In this document: piece after piece, positions 11,451 to 22,075 of the stretch
How positions within the stretch are numbered: the stretch's first letter is position 1
Layout of the letters: each line of letters starts with the position of its first letter
Source: Haliclona indistincta
Lineage: Eukaryota; Porifera; Demospongiae; Haplosclerida; Chalinidae
Length of the DNA: 64,000 nt
Assembly (NCBI GenBank): GCA_964017065.1
Contig: OZ024788.1
Coordinates: 10,724,457-10,788,456, forward strand
Direction: 5' to 3'
Position numbers and translations under genes: made by a program
Notes under the pieces: model-generated
Databases searched by the model: none
Told to the model about the DNA's origin: nothing
The model's input: the letters and a program-made list of their open reading frames with translations, nothing else

Positions 11451-13389
11451 GTTTCAAAAGACAAGTCTGCCTCCAAAACCGACCCTGTCACGCCCAGTAC
11501 AGCAGCTGTCACTTACAAAGTCAGAGAGAACCAACACTATGTAGCTTCATCTATGAGAAGACCTAAAACATGGAGGGAGGAGTTGAAACCACGTGAACCT
11601 CTCTACTTCGGTGTGATCACTGCTACAAAGTTTCTTCATACACGAGCGCGAGCAGTGAATAACACTTGGGGCAAGATGATGCCGAAACTAGAATTCTTCT
11701 CTGCCCCGTCCAAAGCAAAGCACGGGCTGGCTGTGGTGAATTTACCGGACGTGGACGACTCTTACCCACCTCAGAAAAAAGTCTATCGAATGCTGAAATA
11801 CATGCACGACAAGTACATTGACAAGTACAACTGGTTTATGAGGTCTGATGATGACATGTATGTACGAGTTCCGGAACTGCTTCAATTTTTAAGCAACTTG
11901 GACCCCTCGGAAGATTTGTATATCGGGTCCCCGGGTATGGGCAAGAAAGAGGATCTAGCTAGAATTAAACTAATGGAGCATGAGCGATATTGCATGGGAG
12001 GGCCGGGGGTGATTTTCAGTCGATCGCTGCTCAAGAAACTCGTGGTTCATCTTGACGACTGTCTCCAACATGTCGTGGTGTCTTGGAACGAAGATCTTGA
12101 GCTGGGACGATGCATCAGCAGACGACTCGGAGTGCAGTGCACCTGGGCATATGAGGTACACACAAGCCTCTATTTTAAAATAATATTATTTACGCATACG
12201 GTTGTCATCTAGTACTGTACATCTAATGCCCCGTAGATATTAGACTATGGTTGGTACCTTTTTAATATAGTATGAGTGCTGGGCTTAACCACACTAGTTT
12301 TAGTCACCTTGGAATGCTAACCAAGTTTGCTTTAACCCTTTAAATACTTGCTGGAATATGCTTGCTTGCTATAGCTTAGAACAGAGTTACCTCAAGCGTG
12401 GTAGGTGTGGTCAGGCTAGAGGTTGTCCATTTCAGTTCTATAATGTAGTTTGAATGAAGGTGGAGGAGTATGGTACAGCGTCTCCCATTGTTGTGATGTG
12501 ATAGGTGACAGAGAATACTTACTATCAGTAAGTCTAGAGTCAGTCTACTTTTTATGGTTTTTGTTTATATTGCTGGTTAAGTATGAGGTATTACAATACG
12601 GCTGGTATGCTGGTATGCGTGTATTGACTGCTTTCTGTAGCTTACTTACTTTGATGTTTGAGCTGTAGTCCTGTGTCGATATCGTACTGGGAATATGAAC
12701 ACACACATGTTGATAAATAACTTGCATTTTTGTTGGATTTCCTTTTTCAATATCACTCATCCATTCATACTTGCTTGCCCACTCACCCGAAATGCATAGA
12801 AATCTCGTACACTTTTGCTGAAATCATGAAATCACCATTTTTTTCTCTGTATACTTACAATGTATAGTATTATTCTGTATACTAGTAACACCCACGCTTA
12901 TTTAAATCCGTGAAATCTTGTACACTAAGCTCACCCACCCACTCACCCACTGCCTCACTCACCCACCCACTCCCTCACCCACCCACCCACTCACTCCCTC
13001 ACTCACCCACCCACTCACCCACCCACCCACTCCCTCACCCACTCACTCACTCACTAGCTCACCCACTTATTTAATTCTTACTCCACTCGTGCTCTCAGTC
13101 GGTTGCCTTCCACATCCACTAACCTGCTCTCTCTCCTCTTCAGATGCGGAAAATATTTTTCACGGATTACACAAAGGGAAAATTCTTACGGACAATCGAC
13201 ATTTACCGAAATCGGCAATTTAAGAACACTATTACGTCACACGCATTCAAGGACCCAGAGGTGATGATGAGAGTTCATCAGTACTTCTTAGAGGTGGCGG
13301 TGAACAACGCTGAAAAAGAGACGGAAAAATTGAAAAAAGAACTCACGAAGGTTGCCAAAGTAACCGGCAGATTGAAAGCATTTCCTTGA
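11451..13389 (+). CDS. Chondroitin-synthase-like fringe-domain glycosyltransferase (copy A, 5' end missing)
   Basis: Two exons, 11451-12155 (phase 0 at both ends) and 13144-13389, give 316 residues ending KVTGRLKAFP. They match the N-terminal fringe/GT31-like half of chondroitin sulfate synthases: GVITATKFLHTRA, NNTWG, DVDDSYPPQKK, MLKYMHDKYIDKYNWFMRSD, the metal-binding DDD, YCMGGPGVIFSR, NEDLELGRCISRR and VQCTWAYE. In that family this half transfers glucuronate in the Golgi, while GalNAc transfer lies in a C-terminal domain that is absent here. An upstream exon ending in phase 0 must supply the start and membrane anchor; I could not find it. The copy-B homologue carries a stop codon. Confidence 0.82.
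12930..13063. repeat. CACTCACCCAC-type minisatellite in intron
   Basis: Tandem 4- and 8-base variants (CCCA, CTCA) fill the end of the glycosyltransferase intron. The copy-B version (50478-50641) has a different length. Thr/Pro/His-rich frames across it are artefacts. Confidence 0.85.
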
Positions 13390-14737
13390 CAACGACTACA
13401 AATTATGTTTTATAATTATAGGGGCAATCAGTTATTCAAAAACATTAGCAATTGACATTTTTTCAATGCCGCCAATATGTACTCATTATATTATTCACAA
13501 GCCTACTCACATTATTTTGAGAAGATATTTTTCTCATACTGTGTAGCAAATTCTACTAATATCCCAAACCACAATGATATCTAAACACTGTGCACTCTGA
13601 AATTTATCATCATTGAAGCATGATGCCACAAGGTTAGAGTAGACGAGCTCCACCCCCCCATCCATCGTCACTGATTTGCTCGCGTTGATATATAGAGGGT
13701 CCCATAGCTAGCTCGCTAGACTAAGTCAGGGTACGCAGTTGACAAATCAGCGGAGAACAAGTTGAGCAATGATGCTGATGAACAACAGGTTGTTTCCTTT
13801 ACAGTAACAAAAACTTGAATCCACTGTATATGTAGAACCGAATTGAATCATTTGTAGTAGACAACATGCATAATTCAATAATCTAATGTTACTTAGCAGC
13901 TTTTTGTTGAACACAAAGTTAACAGTCTGACAGTTTATAATGTACTCATAAAGTGACATAATGAGATAAAGTAACATCATAATAATTATTATATTTAATT
14001 GTATAAGTGAATCAGGAGCCCTAGCTATTATGTGTAAGATGCTTTGTGCTTTGTTCATGGTCTTGGTGCGGCATTTGAAGGCATCCAGCAGAGTGCAAGG
14101 CTCAGTGCTGAGTGGTGGATCTTGCTATGCTAGTCCGGGTATGTAGTATTGTAAAGAGACATCTTCATGGAGAAAGAACAGCTGGAGACCACGCCCATCA
14201 ACAATATCTAAAGAATCACAATAGCTTGTCTTATTATAATACTGAGTACAGTTACATGTGTATTCAACACACCAAGTCAAAACAGCACGGTTACGTGCAA
14301 TCGACTTCTCATGTCAGCTGCGCTGTGAAGCACGTGGTAAGCTATAGTCTAGCCAGCTATGGACGCGAGCAAATCAGTGAGAAACTAGAGTTCTTAGAAT
14401 ACATACCCTGTGCGCTATGGTGTGCTGTATTAATTCCATGTGTAATTCATATGAGCAGTTGCAAAACGCAGACTGTTGCAGTGAACTATTATACAGAGTA
14501 CAGTGAACACGCGTTTAATTGTTCGCTCAGTCTCACAATTGTGGCACACCCACATACCGGAATGTTCTAATCGGCGATGTTGCTAATACGAACACATGGC
14601 CATAGCACGCGACAGGAGACTATCTCGACTTCGCGGGCGTCTTTCAAAGAATAAATATTCAACTACCAACCTGTTGAGAGCTATTTCGTGACAATCTTAG
14701 AGCAGTAAGGCAGTATGAGTAAACCGCCTCGTTTTTT

Positions 14738-14738
<1 letters not shown>

Positions 14739-14797
<59 letters not shown>
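14739..14797. repeat. CA/TG microsatellite
   Basis: Almost pure CA dinucleotides with one interruption (CAACAC). Overlapping minus-strand frames rich in Val-Cys come from this repeat. Confidence 0.95.
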
Positions 14798-14800
<3 letters not shown>

Positions 14801-15254
14801 GGACATAGCCAAACGCTTAACCCTCCGGCGCCCACGGTAACTAGAAAGACTGATACCGTAGCTATAGGCCTCAAGACGTCTAATGGCTCTGACCGAGGCT
14901 CTGACGTACGGTACATGTGAGACTGAGTGAGGACATCGACATGGGGATAGGAGGTTGGGTGACACACCCACTATGCCGTAAAGTGCTCTTGCAAGGACAC
15001 GTAGCTTTAGAAAGCCATGGATTAGCCGCTCGAGCAAGGCTTGTCAGCACAGAAAACGTCTTCATAGGACTATAAATTTAGTGAAGAAGCTGCAGAGAGT
15101 GTTTTCGTGGAGATTTTCGAGCGGTACTGAAGACGCAAACAGGCGTGTTTTTTGACAATACACACATATAGACGGACACGAACGCATAACATTCGCGCAT
15201 ACTGTGCACGGGTAAAAATAAGTACTCACTAGACAGCAAGAAACAGAAAAAACG

Positions 15255-15330
15255 ACGCCTACCAGGAGTCGAACCTTAGCAGTGTTAGCACTCCACCTAC
15301 CGACCAGCTGACCAAATCGTTATTATAATC
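15255..15330 (-). repeat. tRNA-like / SINE head
   Basis: On the minus strand a TGGTCAGCTGG A-box-like block is followed after about 30 nt by GGTTCGACTCC, a good B box, then GGCGTCG and a run of T (pol III terminator type). Acceptor and T stems do not pair fully, so a tRNA pseudogene or SINE head is more likely than a working tRNA. Confidence 0.4.
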
Positions 15331-15371
15331 ACGTGCCTATTACCTGTGACGTATATGCGTACTAGCTAAAC

Positions 15372-18099
15372 ATGACATCCTCTGCCGAGTCACAAGCTTT
15401 GCAACGCAAGTTCCACTTCTTGACACGCGGTATCAGCAATGTATCTGAACTCATATCTGCCGCGTTCAGCAAAGGACTAATTTCTGATCATCAGAGAGCT
15501 GATTGTACTAACGAGGCGAGTCCGTACAAGAAAGTAGAAAAATTCCTTGATATCTTGATAAAAAATGTAAATGCGGACACCAGTAATTTCCAAGCATTCG
15601 TCCAAGTACTGGACACTGTCGGATGCGTGAAAGAAGCATCTACTCTTCGTGGTTAGTTTATTTATTTGTCTATTTTATATACATGTGTATGGTAGCACCT
15701 TATTTGGGATTATATACATGTGTATGGTAGCACCTTATTTGGGATTAGTCTGGCTGCCCTCCCCTTCGCATTACAACTAGTGGACGCCAATGTTTACATT
15801 ATTAGTGAGGTTTAGATTCACGTCGACGGTGAACGTGAACGCTAAATTGTGACATCACGTTCATTCATTGAGAGCAGTACAAAGTTGTAAAAGGTAATGT
15901 GCTGACGTCATAGATTCACCGTACTAAGCTCCACACATGGTAGTTTCTGTTGCCTACAGCCCCTTGCTTAGCGTCAGTCCTAACGCTCGGCCTAGAGTGC
16001 TACAGTGCGTGCAGCTTTCTGTGCTCATCTAACCAACGATCATCTAATAACACGATTGCTTTCACTAACGTAAACAGCCTGCTGTTAGTACGCAAGGCTT
16101 TCTCCGATGACTACAACAGACCTGGAAGACGGAGAACCAAGCTAGCCACAGGACGAATAACATAAGTTATGGCAAGTAGCTACACGCGGTCACGTGTTTT
16201 CACTTTGCTACAGCAGCACGACATAAAAAGCTAAAATGATATGTCCACACAAGTGAGAGGTCGCCAAAGCCAGACTGGTGATACCATCAGTGCTCTAAAT
16301 GCTCTCCCTCTGTCTCTCTCAGCAGCAGAGCTCGTCTGCATACCATTGAGCTCTCCCGTATACTTCCGATTCTGTCAGTATACTTGTGTTTGTTCGTATA
16401 CTGATATAGTGACATCACAAGCGTTTACCGTTAGCCGTCAACGTTAATCTAAACCTCTAAACCTCTCTATTAGTAACAAGATGGCGGTAGTCAGTGTGCT
16501 TTTTTGCTAGCTCACAAATTGGTGGAAGAAGCAACCTTCGGTCAGCTTTAAAATTAAACTATGACATCTAATTCAAGCACCAATGGAAAGCAGGCAAGGC
16601 ATAGACACTTTCTGTACCGTGTTTACAGTGTAAGTTACAAAGGCGAACGTGCAAGCCAGGTCTAGCATTTTTACCATTATGTAACCATTACGTTCAGTAG
16701 CTCGTTATGAAATTTGCATGGTCAAAACAGGTGTACAGCGCATCTACTGCAGCCAATACTGCGTGATTTCTAGGTGAATGTTGGTAGCTTATGAAATATT
16801 CATGATTCTGCAATCTGATTGGATTGCAGAAATTCCTGTGACTGGTACAACTATTTCATACTGTTGACGCCAGACCCTTCCACTGTAATGCGAAGGGGTG
16901 GGGCTGCCAGACTAACTTGGGGATTTGCTTTTGGGCTGTACCAACTTGCATGGGCGACGAAAGTAAATCTGGGAGCTAAAAGATGTTTAAACTGCTAAAT
17001 TTTTGGCTAATTAATGTTAACGAGCCGACTGCAGGCCATGGCAGAACACACAGGACTTGTTGTTTTTGCTGCTTCGCTTTCTGTTTCATGGTTTAGCCAG
17101 CTTTGCATCCGTGACTAATTGTAAACTTATTGATCTCTTTGTAGAGGAACTGGGAAAAGTGACTGTTTCAATGCAACACAATACAACAGTGACAAGCAGT
17201 CCTGACGGTATGGCAACATAATAACTAATCCTTATGATTAAGCTCAATTTTTAGGAGTGCCTCAAATAAGTGTTGTCGTTCCTGACGCATTACTTAAAGA
17301 AAAAGATTTCTAACGAAATCAAAAGGATGTAGAGATAAAGAAGTCTGCTACTGGTCCACAATGTAAACCAACAAGGAACTAGTATGGAATGGTAACATGA
17401 TTACAGACCATAGATCCCTACATCAGTGGCTGCAGTTCAGCTAGTTGCTGTTGACTGACATCTGACATGCATTGAATTGAATTCAAGCCACTGATGTAGG
17501 GATCTATGGTCTGTAATCATGTTACCATTCCATACTAGTTCCTTGTTGGTTTACATTGTGGACCAGTAGCAGATTTCTTTATCCCTACATCCTTTTGATT
17601 TCGTTAGTCTAGAAATCTTTTTTTATTTCTTTGAGATTATGTTTAATATCACTTCTATACTTCTGTAGTTATTTCTACATCATCAGCCCCTGCACACACT
17701 AGTGCTGATTCTACTGAAATAGGTATAATTATATGCACAGGGTGTGGTTTGATATTATTCATTTCTTACCAATAAGGAAACAAATCATCGCACATGCACT
17801 CTAAGCTCAACACACCTCCAGACCTTTGTGATTTACTCAACAAGGTAGCCGCTAAGACAAGAGACAAGTTTGAAGAAGTTGCAATACAGCTTGGTATCAA
17901 GCTTGGACGCATTCGATCAATTAAAACTGAGAAGCAAAACCAGCCAATCAAGTGCTACACAGAGGTGTTTGATTTGTGGGAAAGCAAAGGATCTCCTCCC
18001 TACACGTGGGCAACTATCATTAATGCTCTCAGAAGTCCTGCAGTTGAAGAAGAACGACTAGCAAATGAACTGGAAGAATGGCTACTTTTGTCACAATAA
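15372..18099 (+). CDS. CARD plus death-domain adaptor-like protein (copy A)
   Basis: Four exons, 15372-15651, 17145-17207, 17669-17722 and 17777-18099, join in consistent phase 1 with GT-AG sites to give 239 aa. Residues about 8-93 form a CARD-like fold (SELISAAFSKGLISDHQR, FLDILIKNV, FQAFVQVLDTVG). A Ser/Thr-rich linker of about 40 residues follows. Residues about 145-235 form a death domain (LCDLLNKVAAKTRDKFEEVA, IKLGRIRSI, CYTEVFDLWES, TWATIINAL, LANELEEWL). The order CARD-DD is that of the vertebrate adaptor CRADD/RAIDD, which links a death-domain platform to a CARD caspase; orthology is not claimed. Introns 1 and 2 carry transposon insertions. In copy B only the CARD exon remains. Confidence 0.75.
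15747..16913. mobile_element. TIR element in CARD-DD intron 1, copy A only
   Basis: Ends AGTCTGGCTGCCCTCCCCTT and, inverted, AAGGGGTGGGGCTGCCAGACT. A subterminal pair also occurs (AGGTTTAGATTCACG near 15810, inverted near 16440-16460). Copy B lacks the block and runs straight from TTATTTGGAATT into TTTTGGGCTG. TTGGGATT on the left and TTGGGGATT on the right suggest an 8-9 bp target duplication of hAT type. No transposase is seen, so it is non-autonomous. Confidence 0.65.
17300..17620. mobile_element. Foldback element in CARD-DD intron 2
   Basis: The left arm (CGAAATCAAAAGGATGTAG to ATAGATCCCTACATCAGTGG) is repeated in reverse complement on the right, around a loop of about 60 bp. The same family is at 35990-36345, and its inner ATCCCTACATCAG block also occurs in the foldback at 26719-27363. 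Confidence 0.8.
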
Positions 18100-18321
18100 C
18101 ATGCATTAGTATAATTTGCTGCTGCTTTCCGTACGTCATTAGTAAGTTGCCTGTAATTTCAAACGGCATGTGATTTTCCTTCTATTTCTATACATGGTTT
18201 CGGGCTAGACGTGTGATGGAATGCTCGCGCCGAATATAATGAGAATACGACACGCCGTGACGTAAGTACACGCCCATTGGTGGCCTGGTGAGGGAACGTG
18301 AAATCTCGTAGTCAACGCACG

Positions 18322-20183
18322 ATGAGCGAGTACATGGATGGGCTGGATCCAATTGCTAAAGAGAGATACGTAGAGAAGCTACGTCTGGTTGGTCTGGGAG
18401 AAGATGACGATCCATACAAGCTCTGGAACTGTGGAAAGATGGTTGACAAAATGTGTTTGTGGCCTCCAGTTGAGCATGGGCACATCTGCAACTATTTCAT
18501 CATTCGCCCTGGTGTCTTTACGCAACAGCATGCAGCTAATGCAATGGAAAAGTATGGAAGCTTTTAATTATTTCAAAAGTGGGCATGTGCGCGAAGTGAA
18601 GGTGTTACGACTGGAGAGTACTAGGAGCTGCGTTGCTATGGCTTTTGTAAATCCCAGTCAGCATAGTCATGACAAGGCAAATCACTCCTGGCTGGGTGTC
18701 ACATTTGAAGGGGAAATCATCACTGCCCATTGTTAATGTACAGCAGGGTAAGTAATAGAATGGATTGATACATTAGATTTTCACAGAATGTACGTGTACA
18801 CATAGGTTAGGTGAGGGATGCTCACATTCAACAGCCATTCTATTTAAGATAGAGTGTGCTACAAGGAATGGTTACACAGCTTCTACATCAAGTGGTTGCA
18901 GCTGGAACGGAGTGTTTACAACAAAGGTAAATGGCATTTTTTATTATGCTATCATTAATTTTACTCGCACACAGCATGAGCCAGCAGAGATTGTCAACAT
19001 AGATTTTTCACGACCACGACTTGCTGGTAGTGGTCCGTCTACTGACAACACACCAGAATCAGATGACGACTCCTTAACTGATGACGACGTAATTCCAGTG
19101 TCTGCCGCACCAACTTATGAAGAGAAAAGAGCATTTCTTAGTAGCCTTCGCAGTCTGTATCCTAAGGCAGCCATACTGAGCAATCACTTTCCGAACCCAT
19201 CTCAAAGTAGTCAGCCATCAACTGTGAAAAAGCTTCCTCGTACCGTCACTTCATATTTTCATCCACGCTATCGTACATTAAACTCTGGCGTGCTACAACA
19301 AATGAGTGTCAGTGTTTTTGAGAACGAGCTGAAGATTACAGACTCTGAGGCACAATATCTTGCACAGTGCACCAGCCTGCAAGCACAATCATCAACCTGG
19401 CACGAGCACAGACAAGGGCGACTTACATCTTCACGCTTTCGAGCAATTTGTCATACTTCAGTGGAAAAACCAGCACGCTCTTTGATAAAACAGGTTCTCA
19501 ATCCATATCCTTCTCCTAAAGTCCCTTCTTTAACGTGGGGTATAGTACATGAGTCTGATGCGAGAAAGCAGTATGAATCCATCATAAAGGCACGCCATTC
19601 CAATTTCAGTGTTCAAAGTACAGGATTGCATGTGCATTCAGCATACCCTTACCTTGGTGCATCACCAGATGGTTTAACACACTGTAACTGTTGCGGTGAA
19701 GGACTACTTGAAATAAAGTGTCCGTACAGCATTAGAAATGCTCTTCCAACAAGTGCACCTTATCTTCTTCCTTCTAAAGACAACTACGGCTATCGTTTAT
19801 CTCAAACACACGATTACTTCTATCAAGTTCAAGGTCAGATGGGTATTACCAATCGATTGTTTTGTGACTTTGTGTGCTGGACTACCAAAGGCTTGCATAT
19901 TGAACGCATCTTATTTAATGCAACTTTTTTTGACGAGATGGAGACCAAGCTGCGTAATTTTTTTCTTGTCGTCATCTTTCCTCGTGTCCTACGTGGTCCT
20001 GAAGAAGAGTCTTCACATCCTAGTGAAGAAACCGGAATCTTTTGCTACTGCCGAAAAGGAGATACCGGAGAAATGGTCCTTTGTGATTCACCTAACTGCA
20101 AGCATGGGTGGTTTCATTTTCCATGTGTACAATTGTCATCAGCACCTGTAGGTGCTTGGTTTTGTCCTGATTGTAGACACTAA
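18322..20183 (+). pseudogene. SWIM zinc finger / YqaJ nuclease / PHD protein of ISL2EU element
   Basis: Exons 18322-18747, 18806-18926 and 18975-20183 join with GT-AG sites. In order: N-terminal region (MSEYMDGLDPI); SWIM finger spanning the first intron (AHC, TAG, then LGEGCSHSTAILF); YqaJ-type nuclease with WHEHRQGRLTSSRF, WGIVHESDARKQYE, GASPDGL, LLEIKCPYS and YQVQGQMG, which include the expected acidic, E-x-K and Gln positions; and a C-terminal PHD finger (FCYCRKGDTGEMVLCD to WFCPDC). Damage is limited: a frame change between 18525 and 18570 is needed to reach MEAFNYF, and TAA at 18734-18736 stands between the two Cys of the SWIM motif. The last exon alone encodes 402 open residues. The nuclease presumably helps excision or repair of the transposon. 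Confidence 0.75.
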
Positions 20184-20252
20184 ACATGCATAGTTAATAC
20201 AATGTCAATTGCATTTCAAATTAAAATTGAAATTCATTTTAAATTAATCAGT

Positions 20253-20320
20253 TCATACTATAGACTTAGACAAGCCTCTCCCTCCTTCGCTGGTGCATCC
20301 TGCCACACAACACGAGTTCA
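20253..20320 (-). pseudogene. THAP-domain start of lost ISL2EU transposase
   Basis: Reads MVNSCCVAGCTS on the minus strand at the right end of the transposon, the usual opening of a THAP C2CH zinc finger, then loses homology within about 20 codons. The transposase body is absent, so the element would need a partner for mobility. Confidence 0.55.
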
Positions 20321-20519
20321 CCATATTTGTTTCTTCAGCCAACTGTGAACAAGAAGCAAAGGTAGAGCTCTGGTTAAGCAACGCTATGTTCACGTGTACG
20401 TGTATACTAAGCTCACCCCACCAATGGGCGTGTACTTGTGTCACGGCGTGTCGTATTCTTATTATATTCGGCGCGAACATTCCATCACACGTCTAGCCCG
20501 AAACCATGTATAAATTATA

Positions 20520-20850
20520 GTTATACTAGAGACATCAATCCCTACACACACTAGTATTACTGATACTTGGTGTTGTTCGATTATTTCATTTGTTACCTTT
20601 TACAGGAAACTATAAGCATCACACATCTACTCTAAACTCTGACCTTCTTTATTTTACTGAACAAAGTAGCCGCTGAGACAAGAGTGATCAACAGCTTGAT
20701 ATCGATTCAGACTGTGAAGCAGAAAGATGGCTACTGTCACATTACTATAATATAATTTATGCATTGGTATGTATAATAATACTTTGCTGCTCTTTTCCTT
20801 TCCTACAAATAATTGTAAGTCATTCACTCAGCAAAAGTGTGCCGGGGAGT
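20520..20850 (+). pseudogene. Decayed copy of the death-domain exon region
   Basis: Matches 17650-18150 piecewise: CACACTAGT near 20550, a GGAAAC acceptor context near 20605, ACAAAGTAGCCGCTGAGACAAGAG (compare GTAGCCGCTAAGACAAGAG near 17845), and GATGGCTACT followed by GTCACA and TATAATTT near 20725-20760. Internal deletions remove most of the death domain. It lies between the two ISL2EU elements, so a local duplication took the exon together with its insertion site. Confidence 0.6.
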
Positions 20851-20985
20851 ATAGGCAGGAACTCGGATGAATACCGTTATAGATAGTTTCGTGGCAAAGG
20901 TGTGATGTGATGGAATGTTCGCGGCTAATATCGACACAACTGCGGAAATGACGTCAAATTATGACGCCGCGTGACACGCATCAAT

Positions 20986-22075
20986 AGACCCTTCGCGAAA
21001 TGACGTAATAATTTTACCGCGAGCGCGCGAAACTTGACTGGTTGGCAGAAGCTGCATCGTCAGTGCAATGGCTGCGAGCTGTAGCGCTGTAAACTGTTCC
21101 GTGATACTTGAAAGTAAGTGGCGTGAGTTCACACTAACGAGTAGCATAGACGGGCGTGCATAAAAGCTGTTTCAAGAGCAAAGCGGTCCCGTCGGTCGTG
21201 TTTATTCACTGGACTACTGACTGGCCATTTTAGCAGGATAGAAAGCAAATCGGATAGAGCCTACACCTCGCAAGCAAGTCTTGTACGTTGCTTTGGCTAA
21301 ACAAAGTCAGAAGAACCTGGTGAATTGAATCAATTGATCGAGCTACAAGAAATGCAGTGATAGTGCGCCTCGCGAGTCTAGCTCGATGTCACGCCTACTT
21401 GGTTACTCCCCTCTGAAACAGAGCAAGCAAAGAGCTTGTGGATAAACGTTACAGCAAACAGTGGCACTCCTGAGACCTGAGCTCGCAAAACAGTGTTACA
21501 TTAGCTAAATTTATGTTCGTTTCTTTGCATGCTTTGTGCGGCTTTGCTGGAGCTCATGAAGCCACCTTGCGCAGATGTTTAGACTTACCAATGGTCTCAG
21601 GAGTGCCACAGTTTGCTGTAACGTTTATCCACAAGCTCTTTGCTTGCTCTGTTTCAGAGGGGAGTAACCAAGTAGGCGTGACATCGATCTAGACTCGCGA
21701 GGCGCACTATCACTGCATTTCTTGTAGCTCGATCAATTCACCAGGTTCTTCTGACTTTGTTTAGCCAAAGCAACGTACAAGACCTGCTTGCGAGGTGTAG
21801 GCTCTATCCGATTTGCTTTCTATCCTGCTAAAATGGCCAGTCAGTAGTCCAGTGAATAAACACGGCCGACGGGACCGCTTTGCTCTCGAAACAGCTTTTA
21901 TGCACGCCCGTCTCTGCTACTCGTTAGTGTGAACTCACGCCACTTACTTTCAAGTATCACGGAACAGTTTACAGCGCTACAGCTCGCAGCCATTGCACTG
22001 ACGATGCAGCTTCTGCCAACCAGTCAAGTTTCGCGCGCTCGCGGTAAAATTATTACGTCATTTCGCGAAGGGTCT
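20986..22075. repeat. 1.09-kb near-perfect palindrome
   Basis: Arms 20986-21477 and 21593-22075 are inverse copies with few differences, around a 115-bp loop. Termini are AGACCCTTCGCGAAATGACG and its reverse complement. It is inserted just inside the left TIR of the second ISL2EU element. Apparent ORFs in the arms mirror each other and have no family features; it looks like a foldback element. Confidence 0.85.

Larger units (their letters stand above)
13390..15371. other. Intergenic region between glycosyltransferase and CARD gene
   Basis: The first ~1.1 kb matches copy B (50976-51820). No gene is convincing; frames at 13747-14058 and 14112-14570 show no family features. A CA microsatellite lies at about 14739-14797 and a tRNA-like sequence at 15255-15330. 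Between about 14580 and 15350 copies A and B no longer align by eye. Confidence 0.5.
18192..20509. mobile_element. ISL2EU-type DNA transposon, degraded
   Basis: Termini ACATGGTTTCGGGCTAGACG and the exact inverse at the right; the TIRs stay alike for about 100 bp, including CGACACGCCGTGAC and CACGCCCATTGGTGG. The element is flanked by AT on both sides (18190-18191, 20510-20511), the target duplication I recall for ISL2EU. It encodes a SWIM/YqaJ/PHD protein on plus. At the right end, on minus, the first residues of a THAP domain survive (MVNSCCVAGC), all that remains of the transposase gene. Confidence 0.78.

Noticed and set aside
12930..13063. CRISPR-like array
   Set aside because: Repeats are short, contiguous and without spacers: a minisatellite.
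12918..13223. Thr/Pro/His repeat ORFs
   Set aside because: Frames through the CACTCACCCAC minisatellite, which lies in an intron.
14659..15065. Minus-strand ORFs with Cys-Val runs
   Set aside because: Translation of the CA microsatellite; no family features.
17221..17310. Extra CARD-DD exon reading GVPQISVVVPDALLKEK
   Set aside because: An acceptor is present but no donor follows and the frame stops; at most an alternative last exon.
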